Source: Phoronis australis (lineage: Eukaryota; Phoronida; Phoronidae). Taken from it: a stretch of 64,000 nt of DNA. Numbering within the stretch: position 1 is the stretch's first letter; every line of letters starts with the position of its first letter. A program made the translations under genes and the position numbers. This document shows, in pieces, positions 14,701 through 23,003 of this stretch. Below the pieces are notes generated by a model that saw only the letters and a program-made list of their open reading frames with translations, searched no databases and was not told where the DNA came from. The stretch spans positions 124,001 to 188,000 of the forward strand of contig NMRA01000689.1 of NCBI GenBank assembly GCA_002633005.1, given 5' to 3'.

Positions 14701-17700
14701 GTGAGGCATGTGTGTAACATGACCTCATCGCAATACGTAAGTAGCGCCGATGAAGCAAATTATAATGACACAACTTGATTAGTTTTTATTTCAGTGCTGT
14801 CGTGGTCATTTCTTGTTTGTTGGTTCAGGTTTTTGTAGTGTTGTATTCTTACAAGTCATGATTAGATATAGTGCTTGAACCAAAGCGGCATTTGAGATGT
14901 CCTTTCTCTCAAAAAACTCTTGCAGTCATGAATTTGGTCTTATCTTCGTTACTCGGTTTAGAAATGAAGTCTGGGCTCATGAAGAAGTGACAGCTTGTTA
15001 TTTCTTTAGACCAAGCTCGTGAAGTTTCGGGTCATCGTGTGATCTGAAATTTTATGAGCTCCGCTTCAAGAAATAACGAGCTGTCGGTTTCTTCCACACG
15101 CAAGAATTGTCTCCAATCTGAGTAATGACCAAGTCATGGCCAGATTTATAGTGTTAAGTTGGTTTACGTCCACTTCAAGTTGTTGAGTCAAAGCCCAACA
15201 CAGAAATGACATTTGACAAATAGTTCAGTGATTTTCTAGTTTTTTGTACTATGTTGTTTATTCTGAGCTTGCTTTTGTTTAGTGAAGAAAAAACATTTCA
15301 AGAGAAAGTGTTGGTGACTTCTCTGTATCAACCCTGCCAAAGGATTGACTGTCAACTAATAAGACTTTTTGTGTTATATGCAACTGTCGAAGTACTCTAG
15401 CGTAAATTCTAAAAGGTGTGATAATCAAACGATGAACAGCTTTGTGTCCCTTTTTAATTCTTGAAATTGACTGGTACAGGAAAAGTGTGTAAAAAAACGA
15501 TGCCTTTTAACGAATTGGCTCAATTTCAGGATCCATGCAACATGTTCGGCCACTCCAACATTCCATCTGGCCTGTTCATGTTTGGCAACAACCCCAACTA
15601 CTCGGCATCGGGCATTGCCACGTTAAGAAAGAAGAAACGAGGCTCGTCCCTACCTAATCCTAAGAGGATGTACGAGGAGGTGAGTTAAACTCACTAGCAT
15701 GTTGTTATCTGTTGTGGCTGGTGTTCCAAGTGCTTGATGTCTAGCAGAATAATTTTCTCATCAACGTGAAAGGAAAAACTATTACTGAGTTCCAACCAGT
15801 GGTTCGAGAGACGACCAGAGAGAGCAGATGTTACTAACAACATTTGATACATCAATTGATTCAAATTTCCGGATCTTTTTGCAATGAAGACAATTATTTG
15901 ACAGCGAATGTTTTGAGATGAGAGTTGTTGTCACACTGGTCTGTGATTTTGTAGGCCCAGATGGTGAGACGTGTCAAGTCCTATCTGAGCAATATGAATG
16001 TCGTGACGGATGAAGAGAAGTTGAACGAAATGTCGTGCTCGTGTGAAACACCAGGTAAAGTGCAGTCAGGCAACATACATGCTTTTTGTAAATGGGACAG
16101 TAGTTTTGTTTGCTGTGAATGGCCAGTGAAACCACACTTGGCGTGAAATCCATGATAGCAAATTGATAGTAGTATGATTTTGTGACTCGAGGCCAACTTG
16201 TTTGTAGCTGACATTGCATGTGCTTTGTAACTTCTTCACTTGGCTCAACGAGTAAGAAGGTTCTGAAGGCTTTTTCAGTTTATAAAACTGAATTTTGAGC
16301 GTTGCCATTGCTAATGGTTGGCCTGATCTTGTTCCTGTTATAGCCAACAAGAAGGTCAATAATGACTCGGGCTCAGACCAGAAGCCACCCACCGTGGTCA
16401 TTCCCAAAGGACCCATGTTTGGCGCTGATGACCCCAACGCTGTCAGAAAGCTAATGTCGCTGTCGGAGAAGGCACGACCTTTGAACCCCAAGCACCACTA
16501 CCAGCCTGTGACCAGCCCACTGGTGATGCGCAAACCCCCATCTCCCAGGCAGTCGAGGTCATTACAAGCCCCATCTTCTGGGTTATTGCCTGAAACCTCT
16601 TCACTTGGGGCCTTGAGAAAGTCACAGACATTACGTAAGTGTCTCCTATGTGGTCACCAGTTTTCTTGGACTTGAAATTCCATTTTTGTCTGCAGGCTCT
16701 GATATTTACCTACTTATGCAGTAAAGCTTCAGGTAATCTACTCTATGGTTAGTTATATTATTCTGCATTTATGTTGATGAGTTTGGACTTTACAGTACAC
16801 ACCCATCCTCCCCATTTCAGACTCCATCGGCAGCACCTCCAGTATTGAGACAGTGGGGCCCTCTGTTGGCCAGCACCATTATGACACAGACTCTGGCCAC
16901 AACAGTGTGGCTTCCTCAAGTTTTGATAGTCGCAGTATTAGCTCTGTTGGCTCGGCAAGTTCTCCTCTGCAGACGCGGCGCCCCCTGTCGAGCAGTCTTC
17001 CGCAGTCTGGTGAGTCTAATGTCCTCTGTTGTGAACTTGGCACACTGTTTTGTGTATGCAGTAATGTTTGTTGCTTTTTCTTTCCGATTCATTAACACTG
17101 GCAATTAGTGTGACCATTTACTTTTTAATTTTGCTTAGCTATTTTATTTATTTTTGTCATTTAATATCTCCTCTTGAGCAGATTAGAATTAATAAACAAT
17201 TGGTTTCCACGTTGTCAAATTTTCTTGTGGCTTTGTTTGTTTTAAGGCAATTGTCAACCTTGGTGGGTTGTGAAGTGGACAGTTAAAAAGTCATTTGATG
17301 AAATGTGGAAAAGACTTCACAATAGTTGACAATTATCTGAATTCGATGAAGCTTAAAAACATTGTAACAAAATCTGCTTGATTTTCCTTCCAAAGTTAGT
17401 GCTTTCGTTTACCCTTGTTCAGTGAACTAGGAAACTTCTTCCAATCCTGCAAGTCGATAATCTCAAAAAGTATCAACATTTGCAATTACTCAAACTGTGT
17501 CTGTTTGAGATAAATATATATAATTCCATTACGAGTGCCCTGCTACTGCATTTTTCATTGTAAGGGTAGATGCGTTAGACTTCCCGTACAAATTGCCGAT
17601 CTACAAATCCCTATGTGCTTGCCTGTTTCCAAGACCAGTTTCTACTAAGTGGCTTTGTACCTTTCACAAATTGTGTGTAAATGTTTTGAATTAAAATGTG

Positions 17701-20302
17701 CAATGTACGCTGTAGTTCTCCGTGTGTGCTGTATGGTACTGTTAGCCCTGTACAAAAATTGTTATTTTTCAATTTGAGCAATTATGCATTAAAAGTTTCA
17801 GCCAAGTCCTTAGAAAAATTCGGGAGTGTTCCATTCAATATTAAGTATGGGTGAGCCATATTAGTAGAGGTCATGACCCTGCCATAGCTAAGACAGTTAT
17901 TATCGCGTTATTGCAAATGTGATGTTGCATTTACAACTGGCGTAAACTTGACCGTTGTCTAAATTCAAATTTAATGTCTACCTTCATAAACCACGTTAAT
18001 CAACTTTGTGCATGTAAAAATAAAAAATACGAACATCTTAGATAAGATCAGAGGCTTGGCTTTGATAAAATTGACCCCAGGTCTTGCAAAAATGTGTTTT
18101 CATTAAACCTGTCTCCTTTCAATTTAATTTTTGGTTTTCTAAGTTCGATTTCACGGGTGTTTTCAGATACTAGTGCCATACTGTTTTGTGAATATTTTGT
18201 TCGTTGTTTCTGTTATTTTCCTGTGTTTAGACGCCTTTGTGTTTGTTCCCCATTTCAGTGGTGTTTAAATTAATTGTTTGTTTCCAGCGTCGATTGCCAA
18301 CGGAAATGCAAGGCCACCTCTTCCACCTTATCACGTAGTCGTTCAAAATTCGGCAGGTTAGTCCGCAGCAGCAACACCGTTGGCTGTTTGCACCCAAGTC
18401 TCAGATTCTGTCTGTATGACCTACTGTTGTCTGCTCATATGCCTCTTGTGGCGACATCTGTTGTGTGTTCATTAGTGTCTCTTGCTTGCATTCTTGCTTG
18501 ACACTTAACATATGACATGTTATGACACATCTTTGGTGGAGGCTTTAACTGTTGCGACTTGTCTGCCTGCTCTAACTCTTAGTCAGATTGTTGTATGCAG
18601 AACGTATGATGAAAGAGCGCCTCTTGTGTCAGTGACATTGCCCGATGCGTGATTTTATTATGGAGATGTGTTCAGGCAACTCTGTTGCTACTTTTTTTGA
18701 CTGGTCTGCCCTCTGGGAAGCTCAAGTAGTTTTCTGCCTCTCACCTTCCTTGTTTGGCAGAAGTCTACTGCTCCCTCAGCCTTTACTAAACTAAAGGCAG
18801 TGGTCCGTTGTAATTAGTTCTCCGGACAATTACTAAAATTTGTGAGCATAGTTGACATAGCAACAAAATCTACATGGAGTGATTACTGTTCCTGGTCTGA
18901 TTCATTTCATTGTATGCCATCTGCATGTTAAGGCTATCTGCTGTTTATACTTTGGCATGCATTGTGTACTCTAACAGCTACTGCAATGCACTTCTCATTA
19001 CCTCGTGTACATGCATGCATAATGCCTAGGTAATGTTCATCTTCTCTTCCTTCTTCCTATTGTCATCTCACTGCTTTATTTTGGCCTTTAGTCGATTTGG
19101 GGCAATATTGTATGACTCTTCAACAAAGTCTGGAAGGTGTAGTTATGAAAACTGAAACATTTATTGCAACGTAATTCATAGCACTTGGTCTTTGTAAGTT
19201 GTTATCGGTGGCTTTTTTTTAACTCTAAAGATCACGTGTGATATAAATTACTTGTGGTTGCTGTCCATTTTGCATAAGCACGTCACTCAGTGTTTCTCGT
19301 CTCTGTTACAGCTTACAGTCAGTTCATTCATCAACAGTATACTCAGATGCCGCACCGACCTCTCCCCGACTACCACAGCGCCACGCAGTTGACAAACAAC
19401 AAACCGCCAGGGAAGATGGGACGATCATATTCGCATGAGGTGGTACCCTCCAAGTATTACGAAGTCTCTGGAAATACGCTCAATGGCAGTGGTGAGTGTC
19501 AGTCAATGTTTGGTAACAAATATCAAGAGTCCTGTTGAGTATTGGGGGAGGAGTCGTGTTGAGTATTGGGGGAGGAGTCCTGTTGAGTATGGGGGGNNNN
19601 NNNNNNNNNNNNNNNNNNNNNNNNNNNNNNNNNNNNNNNNNNNNNNNNNNNNNNNNNNNNNNNNNNNGGGGGAGGAGTTGTGTTGAGTGTTGGGGGACGA
19701 GTTGTGTTGAGTATTGGGGGAGGAGTTCTGTTGAGTATTGGGGGAGGAGTCCTGTTGAGTATTGGGGGAGGAGTGTTGTTGAGTATCGAGGGAGGAGTTG
19801 TGTTGAGTATTGGGGGAGGAGTTCTGTTGAGTATTGGGGAGTAGTTGTGTTGGGTATTGGGGGAGGAGTTGTGTTGAGTATTGGGGGAGGAGTCCTGTTG
19901 GGTATTGAGGGAGGAGTCCTTTTGAGTATTGGGGGAGTCCTATACAGACTTGTGGTGCTGGATGTGGACTGGTGGTTCAACTGTTGAAGTTCACTATACA
20001 AGTGCAGGTGAACTGTGTTACAATGAACCTTCCGGGGACTCCTATAAAACATTCATTGTAACCGAAATTCGCTTTAACCAAATGAACTTGTGTGCAGTAC
20101 AGTTGACTTGGGATTTGTGTAATAAAATGTTACAAACCTGGTTTGTTGTTCATAATTTAACTTTGGCTGTACAGTTACATTGTTCATTGTGTGTGTCATT
20201 GGAACATCTTTGCAGAGGTATCCATTGTAGTGATGTGAAGTTTTTATGGCTGGTGTTATCTTTTCAGAGAGTGGTGAGGAAGAGCAAGTGTCAGCCGTAT
20301 GA
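1592..20302 (+). CDS. RAPGEF2: Rap guanine nucleotide exchange factor 2/6 (PDZ-GEF), 24 exons, N-terminus outside window or alternative
   Basis: The product exchanges GDP for GTP on Rap1/Rap2 at membranes and junctions. I assembled exons from splice sites and homology: 1592-1801, 2693-2797, 3062-3252, 3838-3955, 4402-4506, 5128-5292, 5803-5910, 6200-6403, 6796-6904, 7342-7576, 7970-8204, 8924-8988, 10205-10342, 12695-12929, 13483-13582, 14039-14250, 14590-14736, 15530-15679, 15955-16054, 16344-16634, 16821-17009, 18288-18356, 19312-19491, 20268-20302. They total 3,696 nt, an exact multiple of three, and every junction is phase-compatible with a GT donor and AG acceptor. Domain order (cNMP-binding-like, REM, PDZ, RA, RasGEF, tail with C-terminal PDZ ligand) is diagnostic of PDZ-GEF. 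Human RAPGEF2 is about 1,500 residues; the difference is mostly the first cNMP-binding-like domain, not seen here and probably upstream. RAPGEF2 and RAPGEF6 are vertebrate paralogues, so this is probably their single pre-duplication orthologue. Confidence 0.95.
2375..2438. repeat. Short inverted-repeat (hairpin) element
   Basis: The 20-bp arm at 2375-2394 (GCCTTGTCTCCAAGCCTCAA) is the reverse complement, with two mismatches, of 2419-2438, separated by 24 bp. It lies in the first intron of the RAPGEF2/6 model. It may be a small foldback element or MITE remnant. No clear target duplication was seen. Confidence 0.6.
3062..4506 (+). CDS. RAPGEF2: RAPGEF2/6 exons 3-5: cyclic-nucleotide-binding-like domain
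   Basis: Exons 3062-3252, 3838-3955 and 4402-4506 encode the domain beginning [19 protein letters not shown] and continuing through [27 protein letters not shown] and [17 protein letters not shown]. In PDZ-GEFs this is a cNMP-binding-like fold, generally regarded as lacking the phosphate-binding residues needed for tight cAMP binding and instead acting in autoinhibition. The third exon ends with HIVIR directly before the REM domain. The junction between exons 3 and 4 is phase 2 and restores a serine codon. Confidence 0.92.
5128..5910 (+). CDS. RAPGEF2: RAPGEF2/6 exons 6-7: REM (RasGEF N-terminal) domain
   Basis: Exon 5128-5292 (55 codons) has [20 protein letters not shown] and the hallmark LLTYRTFL. 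Exon 5803-5910 (36 codons) has [17 protein letters not shown]. This is the Ras exchange motif that packs against and stabilises the catalytic RasGEF domain. The final helix continues into exon 8 ([15 protein letters not shown]). Both exons are phase 0 at each end. Confidence 0.93.
6200..6904 (+). CDS. RAPGEF2: RAPGEF2/6 exons 8-9: end of REM and PDZ domain
   Basis: Exon 6200-6403 (68 codons) finishes the REM helix, then starts a PDZ domain with a [15 protein letters not shown] strand-loop and GLKRGDQ. Exon 6796-6904 continues with [10 protein letters not shown], a helix ending [13 protein letters not shown], and the last strand TVKSNLS. This PDZ is the feature that names PDZ-GEF. In vertebrates it mediates scaffolding to membrane proteins and adaptors. 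Exon 9 ends in phase 1. Confidence 0.93.
7342..7576 (+). CDS. RAPGEF2: RAPGEF2/6 exon 10: linker between PDZ and RA domains
   Basis: This exon opens in phase 1 ([12 protein letters not shown]) and ends in phase 2. It is acidic and proline-containing at first, then strongly basic around [20 protein letters not shown], as in the corresponding vertebrate PDZ-GEF linker. Sequence conservation is weaker than in the flanking domains. The call rests on clean splice sites, correct phase on both sides and position. Confidence 0.88.
7970..10342 (+). CDS. RAPGEF2: RAPGEF2/6 exons 11-13: Ser-rich stretch and Ras-association (RA) domain
   Basis: Exon 7970-8204 carries a Ser/Thr/Pro stretch, then [20 protein letters not shown], the first strands of the RA ubiquitin-like fold. 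Exon 8924-8988 (65 nt) gives [17 protein letters not shown], the RA helix. Exon 10205-10342 gives [20 protein letters not shown] and [13 protein letters not shown]. The RA domain of PDZ-GEFs binds GTP-loaded Rap or Ras and supports positive feedback. Two in-frame candidate cassette exons lie in the flanking introns (9369-9398 and 10762-10809) and are listed separately. Confidence 0.92.
9369..9398 (+). CDS. RAPGEF2: Putative 30-nt cassette microexon in the RA domain of RAPGEF2/6
   Basis: This segment lies in the intron between constitutive exons 12 and 13. It is preceded by a long T-rich tract ending CCCCTTAG and followed by the donor GTAACT. It is 30 nt long, enters and leaves in phase 2, and contains no stop in that frame, so inclusion adds ten residues (about [10 protein letters not shown]) to a loop of the RA domain without shifting frame. 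There is no transcript evidence. A chance acceptor-donor pair remains possible. Confidence 0.35.
10762..10809 (+). CDS. RAPGEF2: Putative 48-nt cassette exon between RA and RasGEF regions of RAPGEF2/6
   Basis: The segment is preceded by the pyrimidine-rich acceptor TTTTCTCTCACAG and followed by the donor GTAACC. It is 48 nt, enters and leaves in phase 2 like the surrounding junction, and reads [16 protein letters not shown] without a stop. Its last bases (GCCAG) repeat the end of constitutive exon 13. Inclusion would insert 16 residues just before RYYLKNN, in the linker between the RA domain and the catalytic region. Support is splice-site and frame logic only. Confidence 0.4.
11122..12268. 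repeat. Near-identical direct duplication (about 574 bp) joined by a single N
   Basis: Copy 1 is 11122-11693 and copy 2 is 11696-12268. The only visible differences are a few substitutions and one indel. Position 11694 is a lone N; apart from one extra base (11695), copy 1 ends just before it and copy 2 starts just after it. It lies in the RAPGEF2/6 intron between exons 13 and 14. The same geometry recurs three more times in the window, which points to two overlapping contigs or two haplotypes joined end to end. Confidence 0.85.
12695..15679 (+). CDS. RAPGEF2: RAPGEF2/6 exons 14-18: catalytic RasGEF (CDC25-homology) domain
   Basis: Exon 12695-12929 begins RYYLKNN and holds the start of the catalytic fold ([21 protein letters not shown]). 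Exon 13483-13582 gives FWVVTEI and [12 protein letters not shown]. Exon 14039-14250 gives [20 protein letters not shown] and the [11 protein letters not shown] motif, including the catalytic helical hairpin that opens the nucleotide site. Exon 14590-14736 gives [19 protein letters not shown] and [10 protein letters not shown]. Exon 15530-15679 leads into a basic stretch (RKKKRGS). This is the Rap-specific exchange module and the best conserved part of the protein. Confidence 0.95.
14989..15085. repeat. Inverted-repeat element in RAPGEF2/6 intron
   Basis: The arm at 14989-15006 (GACAGCTTGTTATTTCTT) pairs with 15068-15085 with one mismatch. Weaker complementarity extends both inwards and outwards. 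The core GCT(T/C)GTTATT also occurs beside the hairpin at 2375-2438, so the two may belong to one MITE-like family. Confidence 0.5.
15955..20302 (+). CDS. RAPGEF2: RAPGEF2/6 exons 19-24: C-terminal tail and PDZ ligand
   Basis: Exon 15955-16054 ([16 protein letters not shown]) corresponds to the conserved helix just after the RasGEF domain. Exons 16344-16634 and 16821-17009 are Ser/Pro-rich, with [15 protein letters not shown] resembling the vertebrate Ser cluster. Exon 18288-18356 has [10 protein letters not shown], corresponding to the PPxY-containing segment that binds WW proteins in vertebrates. Exon 19312-19491 is a further tail exon. The last coding exon starts at 20268 and ends [11 protein letters not shown] at 20300-20302. 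The terminal SAV is the conserved class I PDZ-binding motif of PDZ-GEF. Confidence 0.9.
19528..19950. repeat. 24-bp minisatellite with internal gap
   Basis: The unit GTTGAGTATTGGGGGAGGAG plus TCCT (24 bp) is repeated in tandem with small variants and is interrupted by 71 N at 19597-19667. It lies in the last RAPGEF2/6 intron, only about 40 bp after the donor of exon 19312-19491. Copy number is unknown because of the gap. Open frames read through it on both strands but are repeat artefacts. Confidence 0.9.
19597..19667. other. Assembly gap, 71 N
   Basis: A run of N inside the 24-bp minisatellite. The true length of the array is probably not represented. Confidence 0.99.
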
Positions 20303-21640
20303 CTAGTAGCTCCCCCTTCTGGCAAGTAACAGTGCCTCCAATCTGTGATTAATGCCGTAAGACCCAAGTCAGAGAAATCGCGATTGCCAAAATGTTATTT
20401 CTCATTATTGATGTACACGATCTCATTACTTTGACTAAATATCGTGCTTCGTATGCCATAATTAAGTAAAACTAGCACAAATTATATTAATTTTGGTTTT
20501 GTATCTTGAATGTCTTGAATTATGCTAAAATCTCACCGATTTTGGAAACATAATTGTCAAAGTAGTCCCTTTTTTCAAAGGATTCTAACATTGTCGTGGA
20601 AACCTTTAACTTTTCCAAATATTGCCTGATTGTAGCTATAATGGTAAACAGTGATGTGGTGGTACTTATCTCTTACAAAAATGAGAAAGTGAAAATTCAC
20701 TTGTCAATCCTATGTTTAATCATTTGGTGAAATTTACCATAAATGTTATGACCAAAATCGCATTTAGTTAAATTATAAAAAGTGAAGTGTAAAGTATGTT
20801 TCACTTTGTCAATTGAAATATGACGTGATTTATTTTCGAACAGCAGGAACAGTTTCACACCAGATTTTTGTGTGGTAATGTTTTCAGCGTCTAAGTAGAC
20901 TATTTTGTTAAGCCACTGTTAATGTTAAGTTGGAAGGGGGAAAAAGTTGATTTATAAAATGTATTGTGACAAGTGATGTACAGGCATTTGTGATGAATAT
21001 TTATTTATTCTTGGTACAACATTGTAGAATAATTGTATTAGCATGTGGTCGCTGATTCACGTGTGAATAATCCTCCAACTTAAGTAATATTGTGGTCCGA
21101 CATCTTGGCAAAGGCTTGCATTTAATGATGGAGTCTGGACAATGAGCCCATGAAATTGTGCTGCTTTCCTAAAAGAAAGCTATCAATTTGTGAACAAGTT
21201 ATTTACTGTCAATGTTTGTTCAATGTTTGAGACAAGTCACTGCAGGTAGTTGGAACTTACAGCTATGTTGCAGTGACAAGTTTCACACAGCTGAAGTCAG
21301 TTTCTTACAAGTCGCTAGTTCCAAATCTGTTCACTTGTGTACTTTTATGAAAGTGCGCTTCAAAAAGAGGTGCATTCATAAAAGTTGCATTTCTTAACGA
21401 TGTTTTTCGTTGGGACCTAGCCAATATGTATTGATTTCAGATGTGTTGACCGTCTCGATACTTTGATGGAGTTAGTCAGCTGATCCCTGCTAAGCTTTAT
21501 TTATTTGGTTTTGACCAGTGACTTTTTGTCACATTTTATTGTCCTGTTATCATGCTTTGTTTGTACATGTGTATTATTTGTAGATAATGTAAATAGCAAT
21601 CATTTTATTAATAAAAAGTCTCTTCAACACAACTTGTTGT
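20303..21640 (+). other. RAPGEF2: 3' UTR of RAPGEF2/6
   Basis: After the TGA at 20300-20302 about 1.3 kb of A+T-rich sequence without coding signal runs to a canonical AATAAA at 21610-21615 followed by a T/GT-rich stretch. I take cleavage to be about 21,630. Earlier polyadenylation cannot be excluded. Confidence 0.6.
21610..21615 (+). terminator. RAPGEF2: Poly(A) signal AATAAA of RAPGEF2/6
   Basis: This is a canonical hexamer about 1.3 kb after the RAPGEF2/6 stop, followed within 30 bp by a GT/T-rich element (TTGTTGTTCTGTC). Confidence 0.6.
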
Positions 21641-22936
21641 TCTGTCATAGATTTTTATGCTTCCAAACATGTGAGGCTGCATATTGACATCATTTCTGTC
21701 GGGTTCTTTAAAGCAGAGGTTGTGTATTGTCAAAGTGTGAAAGGATCCAACTTTTGCTATGCCTCCTAGTGGAATTTTGTTGTTATGGTGTTCATCTTCA
21801 AAAACCATGTATGGATCTTCAGGAAACTCTTCCAACATGTTTGTATCAAAAGTGGTTGTCACCGGACAATTTTCTGACCGTTCCTTCGTGTTGTTCGCCC
21901 CTAGTAGCAGCTTTTGTGTTTTGGTATTGTCTTGTGGTGTCTGCTTTTCTATCTAACAAACGTTTTGAAGAATGGTCATGAAATTAGGCAGAAATGTTTC
22001 TATTGGAATGAGCATGGCTGACATCAACTCTCGGTCGGTCCAGAAAACTGATGTGACCCCCTAGTGGCAGCTAGATTTTTGCGCCTGTCTCGATGTCTAC
22101 TAGTACTACAATATATGCGAAGGTTCGTTGTGACATTTGGCGAAGATTTTATGAATGAGGAGAGCAGAACTATGTTGCTTTTTGGACGAATGATGCTTTG
22201 TCTCCCAGTTGCAATTTCAATTTGTTNGATATAGTTTCCTTCATTCGTCTCTTGGAGACAGGTGGCCCACACTAGAGAAGGAAATGCTATTGACAGGATC
22301 CACCTCGGCACCCTTTTGGAAACTCACATACTAGTTTGTGCCGAAGTAGGCCCTACTCATCTATTTTTCTATATAATCACTTTCGCATTTTACTGACTAC
22401 GACCGTTTTAAAAGTATATCAAACCCGATTCTGGCCTATCAACAGATATTAAAAACAACATTCACATCCAATTCTCTGAAGCAAAATAGTGCTCTGTAAC
22501 CCTTGACAAGCCACAAAAGTTTGGAGAAAATTTTGAAAACTTTTCAAAGTCTGCTAAACGGGCAAGCGTGAACTACACTTTTAGCGAATTACACTGCAAC
22601 TGTGGGGAAGACTTCACACCAAGAACCATAATATGTTATTTGTGACAAACGGAGTAGGCCCCTGTGAGTTTTTAATTGATCCTTGCCTTTGTCTAAAGAT
22701 TAGCACCATTGATGTATTAGCAGGTGAGAACGAGGATTGGTTGAATCAAAACAGGGTTTAGTATCCTTAGTGGCGAAGGTAACAAGTTATGTACCTTGAT
22801 AACGGTGCTATCGAACGGTGACCTAACTGGAGAAGCGATAGTACATAAATCGACACGTTTTAGTTGCATTTGTCTCGCACCGGATTTTACCGACTCGTTT
22901 CTCTTAGTAATCTTACTGGTTGAGCGGAGTTGGAGC
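21640..22936. other. Intergenic region between RAPGEF2/6 and SIAE
   Basis: About 1.3 kb separates the RAPGEF2/6 poly(A) site from the SIAE start codon, both on the + strand. It should include the SIAE promoter and 5' UTR, but I see no TATA box. It contains a single N at 22227 without an obvious flanking duplication and one CTCF-like motif (22055-22071). No coding exon is supported. Confidence 0.6.
22055..22071 (-). promoter_or_regulatory. CTCF-like motif between RAPGEF2/6 and SIAE
   Basis: Read on the - strand the site is GCTGCCACTAGGGGGTC, which fits the core of the animal CTCF motif (CCACNAGGGGGC) at nearly all positions. It lies in the intergenic space between two genes, a typical insulator position. 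This is motif matching by eye only. Confidence 0.3.
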
Positions 22937-23003
22937 ATGTCATGTCACTGGATATTCACTGCTGTCGGTCTTGTTGCATTTCTCTTACTGAGGTGTTTAA
23001 CAG
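22937..23003 (+). CDS. SIAE: SIAE exon 1, signal peptide
   Basis: ATG at 22937 opens MSCHWIFTAVGLVAFLLLRC, a short N-region followed by a strongly hydrophobic core, and ends in phase 1 at the donor GTAAAA. The next exon (24686) opens in phase 1 with AGNKLSFANYYG, where mature SIAE normally begins. In-frame ATGs upstream would only prefix a non-signal sequence, so this start is preferred. Confidence 0.8.

Noticed and set aside
19528-19950. CRISPR-like array
   Set aside because: Contiguous 24-bp tandem repeats without unique spacers in an animal intron. It is a minisatellite.
19480-20052. Long open frames on both strands through the minisatellite
   Set aside because: They are generated by the 24-bp repeat (a multiple of three) and pass through N. 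They are not coding.
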